A stretch of 64,000 nucleotides of DNA from Mimachlamys varia (lineage: Eukaryota; Mollusca; Bivalvia; Pectinida; Pectinidae), in NCBI GenBank assembly GCA_947623455.1, contig OX392532.1:49107058-49171057 (forward strand). The letters are read 5' to 3'. Below the pieces are notes generated by a model. That model was not told the DNA's origin. It was given only the letters and a program-made list of their open reading frames with translations, and made no database searches. The translations under genes were made by a program, and so were the position numbers. Within the stretch, counting starts at the first letter, position 1; each line of letters starts with the position of its first letter. Positions 9,452-21,642 of this stretch are shown in pieces.

Positions 9452-12053
9452 CTCTTTCGCGGCCGATCCCGCCTCAATGCGTGATATTTACAACCCCCCT
9501 GCAGGCCCGATACCGCACACAGGCGGTCTCACCATGCCTGTCGGCCTAAAACATGTTGTTATGTTTACTACGATTCGTCGAAAACGGACATTCCAAAGGC
9601 AATACCGATAATTTGTCTAATCAGATGAAGTTTTACTAAACACGTTGGTGGGTTGTTTACCGTGTTTTGATTGGCTGATACACACAAAGAAAGGCTTTAT
9701 TTACGCGGGTTTAACGTTCACTTTTGTTCATTCATAAATGTAAACATGGCGACTGACAACAACGTACGCTTCGATAGCGATAGTTCTGGCGAGGAATTTG
9801 AAGGTTTTGATCGGGAAGATATCAGGAAATCTGTACATAAATACAAGGAATACATGTCTAAACTACGGGATGATGACGATTCGGACATAGACATCGTGTC
9901 AAGCTCGGACGAATGGGAAGATTCTGACGATGAAGATGTACCCCTCGCAACACTCATCGAGGATAAAATACCGCTGGCTAGACTCGTCGGAGAAAATATT
10001 TTGCCCGATTTGGATATCGATGAAGCTGAAGATTCCCCGAATATAGAAGAAGAATGGAGCAGCGATTTTTCGAGGCCGATTCTAGCAGAATTCACGAAAA
10101 ATCCGGGCCCTGTAACTGTTTTGTCGGCCGAGAAAACAGAACTGGATTTTTTCAATCTGATTTTCCCGGAGCAATTTTTCGTTGATATTGCAGCGGAAAC
10201 AAACAGATATGCCCAGGAAAAACACAGGGGGAAACCCGATGAGAGTTGGAGACGAACAAATGCCAGAGAAATTCGAGCATTTTTCGGATTTAATATTGTA
10301 ATGGGGATTGTTTCAGCACCAACCCAGGACATGTATTGGACCAGAGACTCCCTTTTTAGGCCAACGACCATATCGGAGAGAATCACAAGACAACGGTTTG
10401 AATCTCTTTGTCGATATTTTCATGCATGTGACACAAGCAGGAACCCCCCAAAAGGACAAGAGGGACATGACAAACTGGGACATGTAAGACAAATCATGGA
10501 CCAGATTACTTCGAACCTGAAGTCTCAGTACAGACCCCACAAAGAAGTGTCTATTGATGAGGCGATGATAGGGTATACAGGGAGACTAGGGTTCAAGCAG
10601 TATGTTCCCATGAAACCGACAAAGCGGGATATGAAGGTTTGGATGCGAGCTGATCCAAATAATTGATATGTAAATGATTTCCAAGTTTACACTGGGAGAC
10701 AGGGACCAGATCCAGAACAGGGATTAGGAGAGAGAGTAGTGTGGGATCTCACACGCAACATTGCTGGAGACAATCACCATGTCTTCTGTGACAACTTTTT
10801 TACCTCGGTAAAATTGTTTCAGAGACTCTTGGCTGAACAAACTTATGCCTGTGGAACTGTCCGGGTAAACAGGAAAAAGTCTACACTGCCAACATGAATG
10901 GAGTCGATCGAGCTGACTAGTTGAGGGCCTCGTATTCTATAAACAGAAAGGCCGCCAAATGGTGGAAGTATCTTTTCTGGTTTATGGTTGACGTGTCAGC
11001 CGTGTGTGGCTTCATACTCATGAGGGAGTCCCCAAACCACCAAATGAAATCAAAGACAGGCAAAAATAAGGAAAGGGCACAATTGGATTTCAGACAAAAA
11101 CTGGCACATCAACTCATCAACTCATGGTACAAGCGCAAGAGGGAATCTATACCTGACCGTCCGATGAGAGGACTCCTGCATTGGCCCACTGTCTTGCCAA
11201 AAAGAAAAACATGCAAGCAGTGTGCGAAGAATAAAGTCAGACGTGAGCCCCAGTTGGAATGTGAGCAATGTCAAGTAAATCTGTATCAGGACTGCTTCAA
11301 GCCATACCATATGGACCAATTTCCACAGATTTACTGTTGAAATAACTTAGAAAAAAAACAGCCTTTTACAGGCTAACCTCGTACAAAGGTCTTTTTCAAG
11401 GCCACCCCAATTACCCAAAAAGTGTCTTTTGACGCCTCGAAATACGCAATTTATTCCCCAAAATCAAACATAAAAATAAAATGATCATTTTCTAACAGAA
11501 ATGTTACTAAAATAATAATTGTGTGCAATGGTGTACAAGTCCATTGTATGTGCTAGTGTGTCTATTTGTTGCCACATTGGGCATGTACATGTATTGCCCC
11601 TGAACAAGTTTGAATTCATATGAATTATATTCAACAATTGGATTAATATACCCAGAGGAAATTGCTTTAGTGTGTAAGTATATAAAGCATGTGTTTTATT
11701 TATGATATATTAGAAAAATATGTTTATTTGCCCTTTTTTGCTCTGTTTTCACTATGTACTCATAATAATTGATGGAAATATTTGAATTAATTATGTCTTA
11801 ATTTACTTAATAATCATCCCATTTCAAAAATGAAAACACAAACACATTGCAAATTATTTCTTCTGTCTTTTTTCCTCTTGCTGTAATTATAAAAAAGACA
11901 TGTAAATCAACTTTATGAGTGTTTTAATGTAACTATCCCAGTACCGACCATTAATCAATGTAGCTAGTCAATTAGGGCCTGGGGCACATGGCCCTAGCCA
12001 GCCTCAGGGGGTGCTGGGGCACTCCCCAGTAAACAGTACTGGGGCTGAAAGAG
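9452..12053 (+). mobile_element. piggyBac-type DNA transposon, decayed
   Basis: A 2,602-bp element bounded by TTAA on both sides. The ends are CTCTTTC and GAAAGAG, a 7-bp perfect terminal inverted repeat followed by imperfect GC-rich subterminal DNA (about 9460-9545 and 11965-12045). Inside lies a damaged transposase gene. TTAA targeting and the transposase family agree with each other. Confidence 0.9.
9746..11340 (+). pseudogene. piggyBac transposase (PGBD-like), disrupted
   Basis: The likely start is ATG at 9746 (good context, MATDNN), followed by an acidic Ser/Asp/Glu-rich N-terminus, then the DDE domain: FFVDIAAETNRYA, FFGFNIVMGI, WTRDSLF, VSIDEAMIGYTGR with the first catalytic Asp at 10556-10558, VFCDNFFTS with the second at 10790-10792, and GVDRAD with the third at 10906-10908. 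The C-terminus (11200-11340) has CKQC..CEQC..C..H, the cysteine-rich end that binds transposon termini. Damage: TGA at 10664-10666, a deletion of roughly 60-70 codons near 10880-10892 that changes frame, and TAG at 10918-10920. It cannot encode an active enzyme. Confidence 0.9.
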
Positions 12054-12102
12054 TTAATATTTAGGCACTTCTTGAGACTTTGTCTGGGGTGACCTCACCA
12101 AA

Positions 12103-12300
12103 ACAGTAATAACAATGAAAGCACAATACAAAGGTTTGGCAATGTTTTCATGGAAAGCCGATACTTTGATCGGTTAGGTCAAAACAAAATCTAGTGAACA
12201 CTTTAAAAATCACTATAATACAATTAATTTCCTTTCAACTTCTTTTCAACCAAATACACACTCCAATCACAACGTATTTATTATGTAAATCATTCTATAG
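12103..12300 (+). repeat. Degenerate array-unit fragment
   Basis: ACAGTAATAACAATGAAA, TTTGGCAATGTTTTCATGGA, GATCGGTTAGGTCAAAAC and GTAAATCATTCTA match array landmarks. It begins about 50 bp after the piggyBac element. Confidence 0.75.
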
Positions 12301-12886
12301 ATAAAACAAAGATATATTCCAAAACTTCAATATTTAATTAATACATTTCTCCAATATCAACTACTCATCTTAAATAAAAAGTTGAGAAAATGATGTTAAA
12401 ATAACATGCTGCATGCAAAAGGCATGTATTTGTTCTGATTTATCAGGAAAAATTGTTAAGATTTGTTCATCATATTTCTAACAGGTTAACTATCTAAGCT
12501 CCTTTGATAAACTTCTGCATATTCATCAAAATCAACCAAAGGAATCCTGCAGTGTAAACAACAATCGTTGGCTTCAACTTGTTGTTCTTTGTTTCATTCT
12601 AATCAAGGAAACATCTCCAGGTATTCTGTGAAAATAAAAGATATAACATTTTTATTGATAGAAACTGATAGACAAACATTACCTTTATTCTATCACGAGA
12701 GAAATTGATGCAACTGAAAATATAGATTTTAAAAGATTTGGGCAGTCAATTTTTTAATTATCATTCATAAATATAATATAGATCTAGAATTGCATGGTCT
12801 TAACTTTTTTTACAGCCCAGCGACATCTTTTACTGCATATTTGTTGGCAGACAAGATTGTGAGAAGATTGTTGCATTGACCATGAT

Positions 12887-12917
<31 letters not shown>

Positions 12918-14460
12918 GGGGCGGCGGGGGTGGTAAGAATACACAGGCCTTTATAATATAGAGTGAATACTGACCCCATTGCCCCAATCATTGTTAATCG
13001 CGATACCAGTGTAATCTGGTAACCCGATTACTGTCAATCGCATCATTAGGCAATCGATGGCATTACTAAAGCATTTAAACAAGCCCCTGTGCTTCGAATT
13101 GGCCTACTCAATAAATTAGAGAAAAACACTGTCCTTCAGGGAATATTACATTGATGGTAATTCCGTGAAAGCTCATATTTCAAATAACATCTGGAATAAT
13201 TTTTTCATCGTGACTTCCCATCATATTGTTGTGAAAAGTGGTTGGTAATCAAAAATTAGCTGACATCGTCTGTCGTCTGCGACTGTTTACGTTTCCAGGG
13301 ATACAGTAAATGCCGGCCCAACACGTGTATCTGGATTATATCACCGACGATACAATGACGTAATATATTTGAAATATGCTTGTAAGTTTACAGCAGGATA
13401 ATTCAACGTCACCTCGGTTATTTTTTGTTTGAAAACCTTTAGTTTCCATTGGAACACTACTGGAAACGCATTTTTTGAAAATATATCTTATTTTCTTTTC
13501 ATTTCCGGAATCGAATCAGATCCATTATTATTAGAAAAACTTCCGTTCGGCAACTTCAAAACCTTGGAAACTTTTATAGATCTATGTAGGACCTGTGGTC
13601 GAAAATGTAGGCCTATATTGTACTTATGTGGCTTGTCTGGAGCCTTTTCGAGTTAATACGCACGCCTGCGTCCACATTTAAAATTTTTCATTTCGTCAGG
13701 AAATCATGATTTTATAAGCACGATGTTTCACGTTGCGCGCTTTTTTAGGATGATTTCGTTTGCAGATATTCGTCAAGGACTAAACAAATAGAAATACAGT
13801 ATTGTGAAATAGTTTAAAATGTTATCACCGAACTCTGGATATTGGGCCAAATATATCACTATATTGATTATTCCTTTCATGCACAGGATCGTTACAATTC
13901 ATGTTAGTTTAAGTAGACTATATGACTTCAGACAGACAGATGCATTAACAGTTTAAAGGGATTAAGATATCATATAATTTCAGAATTTTGTTTTGTACAA
14001 TTTGTGATAGGCCTACTTCATTGTCCATCCAAACATTTATTTCATGTACATTTGTATGTTACTGTTGCCGTTTTACCTGAATATATTCACAAAAACAAAT
14101 CCCTGTGTTGAGGGATCTTAATTGTTGGCGGGGCTCATGGTGACTCTAAAGAAGAAAAAAATAAGTCACAGATCTTAAAATGTTCATTAATCTTATAAAA
14201 TGTCGAAGTGAACCGTAAAATTACATATAAGCCTCATGTCATAACACACTTTATCAATTTTTGTTTTGTTTTTACACTTACATTCTTGGAACAACATAAA
14301 ATATCTAACATCACAATGCATTTAAGACACACTTTTCATTTTCAATGTGAATTTATAATTGCAGGAGTTGAGAGTACATGACACTTTAATAAAAGCTCAG
14401 TTAAAACATACAGAGACGTATAAATCCACGTCTCTGGTATAAATTGAATGTTATACTGGC
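12301..14460. other. Intron-like DNA without recognised gene
   Basis: AT-rich and largely unique. Contains the (GT)n/poly-G microsatellite near 12886-12921. A short open frame at 13429-13656 has no recognisable motif, and a donor-like GTAAGT near 13381 has no open upstream exon. Confidence 0.35.
12886..12931. repeat. Mixed microsatellite: (GT)n then poly-G
   Basis: A GT tract runs into about 20 G, then GCGGCGGGGG. It mirrors the poly-C/(CA)n tract at 1912-1956 on the other strand. Confidence 0.9.
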
Positions 14461-14519
14461 CTCAAATTTATCTGAAAACGACACAAAAAATTCAAATGCA
14501 TGATTTACATAGAACTTTT

Positions 14520-14785
14520 TTCAGGTCAGGTCAATTTGACTTCAAATTGACATGAAAATTTATTCGCATGATGATTTTTTCAGGTCAAATTGATCTGAAA
14601 TTGACATGAAATTGTGTTCCCCAAAAATTCACATGAAAATTTGTTCAGGTAAATTTCAGGTCAACTTCAGGCCAAGATGTTTCATGTCAAACCGACCTGA
14701 ATTTCAGGTCATTTACAGGTCATTTTCAGGTAAATTTCAGGTCAAGATTTAGCAGGTCAAATTGACCAGAAGACATTTCGCCTGT
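14520..14785. repeat. Degenerate cluster of short palindromic TTCAGGTCAA motifs
   Basis: TCAGGTCAA, ATTGACCTGAA and close variants recur at least ten times in both orientations over about 260 bp. Several are locally self-complementary. It ends immediately before the first array unit and is probably part of a dispersed element. Confidence 0.7.
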
Positions 14786-16081
14786 GTAGGCTGATAACAC
14801 AATGACATGCTTGTTAAGTGTTTCCTTAACCATGGAAACTATACACCACTCTTAACCTTTGATTAAAGATTACCATTTCTTATCAATTTTCAATCCTCCA
14901 CATATCAAAAACGCATCGTTTATTTCCTAATTGTTTTGTGTCATGGATGGGTTAAGAAATTAATCGATACATGGCAGACATACACCTTGGCATTTATTTC
15001 GTAAACATTGTGTAGCTTATATAGGGTAACATGCCATTTTTGTATTTTCGTTTTGTCTTGTTTTATTCTTTTGTTATCTTTGTTTATTGATTTGTTTCGT
15101 TTTTCAAAGAACAATCGAGCATGTGACATATCAAAAGGACAAAGAAATAGAAAATAAAAGCAGTAATAACAATGAAACCACAAAACAAGTTTTGGCAATG
15201 TTTTCATAGAAACCCTACATTTTAATCAGTTAGGTCAAATCAAAATTCAGGGAACACTTTGAATATCAGTCCAATAAAATCTGTTTCTATTCAACTTCAT
15301 CAAACTGGTTGCAAGTTTCTTAAAGAAGATATGGACATCAATATATATGTTAGGTCACTGAAGCTATACTTTGTTCATCAACATAGATAAGTGCCAAATA
15401 ATGTTGTGGCTCCTAAAAAAGCAAAAATTACTTTGAAGTTGTTATGTGCGGATAATTGTCCACGTAACACCAAAAGGTTTATTAAATTGAATTGAATAAA
15501 GTTGCTAAGCAAGCAAATGATAAATTTGCTTCGCTCCTCTAAGAACTAGACAAATATTTCAGGAACAGTACATTGCATGGGCCTGAGCTTAGTATGTAGT
15601 TTTACAATAAAGCCGCATTTAAACTGAATCAAATTATTCATTAAGATATTGTATTTGACTTTTGTTTAGATCTCATTTGAGAAATACGTTTTGATGAAAC
15701 AACAGCATGTCGCATCAAAACTGTTTTGTTTTTGTTCTACTTATTTTTCTTGATTTCAAATGGTTGACCGTGAAAAGAGCATTTAAAATAAATTAATGTA
15801 AACTTGTACAGATTATAAATAAATAGATGAAAAATGCTTAAAAGGGTAAATCCAAACAAAATGAAAGTTTAGTCAACCTTTACACATTGCACATTGTCCA
15901 TGGTTCTTTTTCAACAATGGAATATCCATGCTTTCACCCAGTTGATAACTGTTCCGTCTTATCTCATTGCAGTTCATAAAATTCTTAAAATACAATTTGT
16001 TCAAGATGCAATAATTATTTAAGCTTGCAAGCATTTGTATATTCATATTGTCTTTCTTTATTTCATATTTATATTCTACAG

Positions 16082-16084
16082 ATC
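16082..16084 (+). other. Candidate 3-nt micro-exon ATC
   Basis: The acceptor ATATTTATATTCTACAG ends at 16081 and the donor GTAAGTACAG starts at 16085. The codon would be Ile. It is the only triplet in the array not ending in G. Confidence 0.35.
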
Positions 16085-16694
16085 GTAAGTACAGTTTTAT
16101 TAAACAATGTTCAAACTTTCCCCTCAAATCACCATACATTTGTTGTGTAAATCATTCTAGACTTTTAACTCGAAGACTTGCTAGTGTTGTCTTTCCTTAA
16201 CCATGATAATTACACACCAGTCTTATCCTTTAATTACATATCACCATGATTAAATCCTATACATATCGGAAATGCACAGTTCTTTCTGAATGGTTTCCTA
16301 GTTGGTGTCATGGTTGGAGTAAGACATACATCGATAAATGGTAAAGCATACACATCGGAATTTATTTCGTAAACCTTGTGTAGCGTATATAGGGTAAAAT
16401 GAGATTGATGGGTTTTAGTTTTGTCATGTAATATTTTTGTTTTTCTTTGTTTCCTTGATTCATTTGTTTTTTTAAGAAAAATCTAGCTCTGACGTATTGA
16501 CTTCAACATGGAATAGAACATAAAACAATAATTACAAAGACACCACAATACATGTACAAAGTTGTGGCAATGTTTTCATGGAAAACCTACCCTTTCATCA
16601 GTTAGGTCAAAACAATATTAAATGAACACTTTGAAAATAACTCTAATAAAATCCTTTTCCTTTCAACCTCCTGATACTCATTGCAGGTTTCTTT

Positions 16695-17077
16695 AAAGGC
16701 CCAATATAGGTAAATTCAGGATGTTTTTTGTGATTCTGAAAAATTTTGAAGAAAAAAAAATTTTGTTAATTACCATGCAAAATTTAGCCTTAACGCTGTA
16801 AACCTGGGAGGTTACTAACAAGCAACTCTTTACAGAAAAATCCAAAGAATTGAAAACAATTCAGATGGGGCCCACTTTAACAACAAGCCGAAGTTAGAAG
16901 ACTGTTAAAAATGGACGCGTGTTTACAAATAGTTTCAACTGCTGCTGTATCGGTAACAGCCTAAGAATTCTTGTTGAATATTGCTGATATCAGTTAATCT
17001 ATAATCTATAATATAAAAAGTTATTATACTTGATTTTCGCTTCAAGTTTTGCCGAAAGTTACGTATATTGGGCCTTT
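16695..17077. mobile_element. Small TIR element (AAAGGCCCAATATA family)
   Basis: The 14-bp perfect terminal repeats are AAAGGCCCAATATA and TATATTGGGCCTTT. It is inserted where other units read TTTCTTTAAGAAGAT, so the duplicated target is TA or TTAA (ambiguous). 383 bp, no coding capacity, therefore non-autonomous. Confidence 0.85.
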
Positions 17078-18490
17078 AAGAAGATATGGACATCCATATT
17101 ATGTTAAGTCACTGAAGCTATCCTTCCAAACAATTCACCCAAATATCCACTCCATCACCATGCAATTGATATGTAAATCATTCTAGGCTTATAACACGAT
17201 GACATGTGTTTCCTTAACAATGGAGATTATACACCACTCTTAACCTTGGATTATAGATTACCATTTCTTACCGAGTTTAAATCCTCCACATATCGAAAAC
17301 GCATCGTTTATTTCCTAATTGTTTTGTTTTTGGTGTCATGGATGGTTTAAGAAATTAATGGATACATGGCAGACATACACCTTGGCATTTATTTCGTAAA
17401 CATTGTGTAGCGTATATAGGGTAACATGCGAGTTTTATTTTCGTTTTGTCCTGTTTTATTTTTTTGTTATCTTTGTTTATTAGTTTGTTCCGTTTTTCAA
17501 AGATCAATCGAGCATGTGACATATCAAAAGGACAAAGAAATAGAAAAACAAAAGCAGTAATAACAATGAAACCACAAAACAAATTTTGGCAATGTTTTCA
17601 TAAAAACCCTACACTTTGATCAGTTAGGTCAAACCAAAATCCAGTGAACACTTTGAAAATCGCTGTAATAAAATCCATTTCCTTTCAACATCATCATACT
17701 CATTGCAAGTTCCTCAAAGAAGATATGGTTATCCATATTATGTTAAGCTACTGAAGTTATTCTTCTTTGTTAATAAACATAGATAAATGCCAAATGATTT
17801 GGTCCGTGATAAGGACAGAATTACTTTGTAGTTGTTATGTCCGAATAATCGTCAACGTAACACAATTATGCTGATCAAATTGAATTGAATGAAGTTGATA
17901 AGCAATCAAATTATTTATTTGATTCACTCCTCTATGAACTACACTCATATTTCAGGAACAGTACATTGCACGTGCCTGAGTTTATTATATAGTATTATGA
18001 TAAATCCGCATCTAAACTGAATCATAATTTTCATTTAGGAGATTTTACTTGGCCTTTCTTTAAATCTGAGAAATTTGAGAAATACATTTTCATGATGAAA
18101 CAGCAATACATATTTAAACTATTTTGTTCTTGTTCTCCATATTCTGCTTAATTGCAACTCTTTAAACATTTAGAGCGAAAACAACATTTCAAATCAATTA
18201 GTGTTCACTTGTACATGTTAGATGAGTTATAGATAAATGAAATGTGTAAATGTGTAATTCCAAACGAAATGAAGTTTATTCGGCCTTAACACGTTGCTCG
18301 TTATCTTTGATTTTTCAACAATGTAGTTTTTATCTTTTGATACAGTTGATAACCGTACCGTCATATCGCGTTGCACTTCGAAACATTCCTAGTATACAAT
18401 TTGTTCCAGATGAAATATTATTTAACTTTGCAATCAGTTGCTTATTCATATTAACTTTCTCTATTTCATTGATTTTTTTGCATTCTACAG

Positions 18491-18493
18491 GGG
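18491..18493 (+). other. Candidate 3-nt micro-exon GGG
   Basis: Acceptor GCATTCTACAG before it and donor GTAAGTACAG from 18494. The codon would be Gly. Same class as 45702 and 60326. Confidence 0.35.
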
Positions 18494-19857
18494 GTAAGTA
18501 CAGTTTTATCACAATTCTCACCATTTCCACCCAGTTCACAATATATGTTTTGTGTAAATCCTTCTAAACGTTTAGCCTCGTGATTCACTAGTGTTGTGTT
18601 TCCGCAACCTTTGAAATAACACACTAGTCTTAACCTTTGATTATAGGTCACCATTCCTAACTTATTTTGAATCCTTTAGATATCGGAGATGCATCGTTTA
18701 TTTCTTAATGGTTTCGATTTTGGTGTCATGGGTAGTTTAAGACATATATCGATAAATGGTAAAACTTACTCGTCGGCATTCATTTCGTAAACCTTTTGTA
18801 TCGTATATAGGTTAAAATGTCATTCTTGTCTTGCAATCGTTTTTTCTTGTTTTGTTTCAGTTTTATTATTATCAGTATTATTTTTTATTATTTTTGATTT
18901 ATTTGATCTATGTATTTTTTTTAACAAACAATTTAGCCTATGACAAATCATGGACCATGAAATAGAAAATAAAAACAGTAATAACAATGACACCACAATT
19001 CAAAGTTTTACAAATGCTTTATGGAAAATATTCACTTTGATCGGTTATGTTAAAATTCAATTCAGTGAACAGTTTAGAAATCACTATTATAAAATCCTTT
19101 TATTGTCAACCTCATCATACTCACTGCAAGTTTTGCAAAGAAGAAATGGACATCTATAAGTTACTGAAGTTATCCTTTGTTCATCAACAAAGTATTATGG
19201 CAAATGATGTGGCCCCCTTATAAAAGCAGAATTACTTTGTATTTGTTAAGTCCAGATAATAGCACCAATATGGTGTCTAAATTGGATTGAATGAAGTTTC
19301 TAAGCAAACCAATTATTAATTTGATTCACTTCTCTAAGAACTAGGTTCATAATTCAGGAACAGTATATTGTGTGTACCTTAATTTAGTATGCAATGTTAT
19401 AATCAAGCCGCATTTAAACTGAATCATCATATTCATTAAGGAGATTGTATTTCGTCTTTTTTTAAATCACATTTAAGAAATACATTTTATTGTTACAATG
19501 ATACAATTTTTCACATCAAAACTACTTTGTTCTTGTTTTGCTAATTCTGTTCAATTGCAACTGTTTAAACGTAGAATGTGAAAATAACATCAAAATTAAT
19601 AATTATATATAAATTAAACTGCTTAAAGGTTTAAATCCAAACAAAATTAACGTTCAGTCAACCTTAACATGTTGCTCAGTATCGATGTTTTTTTATTAAA
19701 CAATAGAGTCTTCATAATTTGATATCCTTAACGCCTGATTGTGTCGCACTTCAAAACAATCTTAATATGCAATGTGTTCTAGATGCAATAGTTATTCAAG
19801 GTTGCAACATATGCTTATTCATACTAACTTTATTTATTTCATTTTGGCATTCTGCAG
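18491..19857 (+). repeat. Representative full array unit (1,367 bp, module to module)
   Basis: Runs from one acceptor-NNN-donor module to the base before the next. Internal order: donor and CAGTTTTATC; GTAAATCCTTC (about 18554); CTAGTCTTAACC (18620); TCGTTTATTTC (18693); GGCATTCATTTCG (18776); T-rich block to about 18920; CCATGAAATAGAAAATAAAA (18954); CAGTGAACAG (19063); GAAGAAATGGACATC (19139); a TTCAGGAACAG block (19353); CGCATTTAAACTGAATCAT (19410); AATCCAAACAAAATTAACG (19634); then T-rich acceptor. Similar spacings of 1371 bp (45702-47073) and 1384 bp (54588-55972) occur elsewhere. Confidence 0.85.
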
Positions 19858-19860
19858 ACG
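19858..19860 (+). other. Candidate 3-nt micro-exon ACG
   Basis: Acceptor TTTTGGCATTCTGCAG and donor GTAAGTACAG from 19861. The codon would be Thr. Same class as 32179 and 39269. Confidence 0.35.
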
Positions 19861-20848
19861 GTAAGTACAGTTTTATCCAACAATTTTCACCCAAGTTTCC
19901 ATTCCAATCAACATACATTTCTTGTGTACTTTATTCTTGTCTGTTTAGGCGATGGCTTGCATGTGTTGAAGAAAAAAATAAATCGCATACCAGTCTTAAC
20001 CTTTGATTATATATCATCATTTCTAACCAAGTTTAAATCCTCTAAAATTTCATATATCGGAAATATGTCGCTCATTTCTCATTGATTTTCTTTTTGGCAT
20101 CATAGGTTGTTGAAGTAATAAATAGATGATTGGTAAAGCATACAGTTCGGCATTTATTTCGTATTTATGGTTAAATGCTATTATTATTTTCGTTTTTCTT
20201 GGTATGGTGTGTTTTATATTTTTTCGTTGTTTATTGGTTTGTTTTGATTTTCAAAGAACAATCAAACATGTGACATATCAAATGGATCAAGAACTAGAAA
20301 AGGAAATAACAATGAAACAACAAAACAATGTCATTTCAAAACTATAAATTTTGTCATCATGATAATTACTGTAGGAGTTATCCTAGACATTTCTTGCATA
20401 CAGCACATAAATAACAAAAAAAAATCATTTAACTTACAATGTTGATGTCTTGTATTTTTTAATTTGATTAACATCATTTACACCATTAACGTTTTTTACA
20501 TTTATTTACCAATTTACATTCAACTATATTGAAAAATTGGAGCAATATCCTTTGATAATTATTTGTTTAGGATATATATATTCCCATTGAAGAATTAATA
20601 ACTACTTAATTAAACTAGATATATATTTTTATTAAATACATTCATCCCTCAGACCTGTATATTCGCGCTATAGAGTTTTGTCAACCATTGTTTTTATTTA
20701 ATTTTCTATATATCTAGACCAGTATGTATATCACATGCAACAGTGTTGATATATATATAAGAATTTGAATTTGAATAAAAAAGTAAAACAACATATTTTA
20801 ATTAGGGCCCCGCATCGAGAGATGCGGGTGCCCTATAGTAATCAGGTT

Positions 20849-20884
20849 GTCCGTCTGTCCGTCTGTCTGTCTGTCCGTCTGTCC

Positions 20885-20962
<78 letters not shown>

Positions 20963-20963
20963 A

Positions 20964-21006
<43 letters not shown>

Positions 21007-21030
21007 CTGTCTGTCCGTCCGTCTGTCCGT
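20849..21030. repeat. (GTCT)n / (CCGT) tetranucleotide microsatellite
   Basis: About 180 bp of GTCT repeats with scattered GTCC variants. All six-frame open reading frames here (SVCL or TDRQ repeats) are artefacts of the repeat. Confidence 0.97.
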
Positions 21031-21035
21031 TTTTT

Positions 21036-21383
21036 GTCTTCTGCACAAAAGTGTTTGCAGGAGATGAAGGATTTGTATAAAATTGGAACTGATGATTCCT
21101 CATGCATCCTAGATCACATGTGTAGTATTTCATGCAAATCGGATTCAAAATGGCTGTTAGGCGGCCATATTGGATTTTAACATTAACATGAAAATACTGA
21201 ATCTATGCTGTCTTCTGCACAAAAATGTTTTCAGGAGATGAAGGATTTGTATCAAATTGGAACTGATGATTCCTCATTCATCCTAGATCACATGTGTAGT
21301 ATTTCATGCAAATCGGATTCAAAATGGCTGTTAGGCGGCCATATTGGATTTTAACATTAACATGAAAATACTGAATCTTTGCT
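21036..21383. repeat. Tandem duplication, period 174 bp, two copies
   Basis: Copies start at 21036 and 21210 with GTCTTCTGCACAAAA and both end AAAATACTGAATCT.TGCTG. They differ at only a few bases. Confidence 0.93.
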
Positions 21384-21642
21384 GTTTTTAACTGTTCCCT
21401 AATCGATTATGCAAAATAGTGAACAAATAAACCAAGAGTTAACTGACAATGATCAAACTCATAGTTCAAGGTCACAAGTTCAAAGGTCAACGGTCAAGGT
21501 TATCCTGGATAGGCTACAAAATGCCAGGTAATCGACCCTTTTGGATTTTAGCCTTGAGAGTGCCAGATTTACTCAAATTACAACTGTACCGACACATCGC
21601 AGCGGCTCCCACATTGATCATGTTTGGACTAGAGACATTCCT

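Larger units (their letters stand above)
14789..20330 (+). repeat. Tandem array block 1 (about 1.37-kb units and derivatives)
   Basis: Begins ATAACACAATGACATGCTTG and repeats a fixed order of landmarks: AACCATGG, CAGTCTTAACC, TCGTTTATTTC, GGTGTCATGG, CGGCATTTATTTCGTAAAC, a T-rich stretch, CATGTGACATATCAAA, CAGTAATAACAATGA, TTGATC, TCAGTGAAC, AAGAAGATATGG, TAATTTGATTCACT, TTTCAGGAACAGTA, AAATCCAAACAAAAT, then an acceptor-NNN-donor module. Three modules lie here (16082, 18491, 19858). The block stops abruptly near 20330. Confidence 0.9.

Noticed and set aside
9718..10540. Minus-strand open frames across the piggyBac transposase
   Set aside because: They are shadows; the + strand frame has the recognisable DDE motifs.
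11671..11673. Another acceptor-TGT-GTAAGT combination
   Set aside because: It lies in the 3' untranslated part of the piggyBac element, has a poor pyrimidine tract, and shares no flanking sequence with the array modules. It does show that single matches occur by chance.
20765..21148. Open frames of 68-116 residues made of SVCL, TDRQ and similar repeats on both strands
   Set aside because: They are translations of the GTCT microsatellite, open in several frames by the repeat itself.
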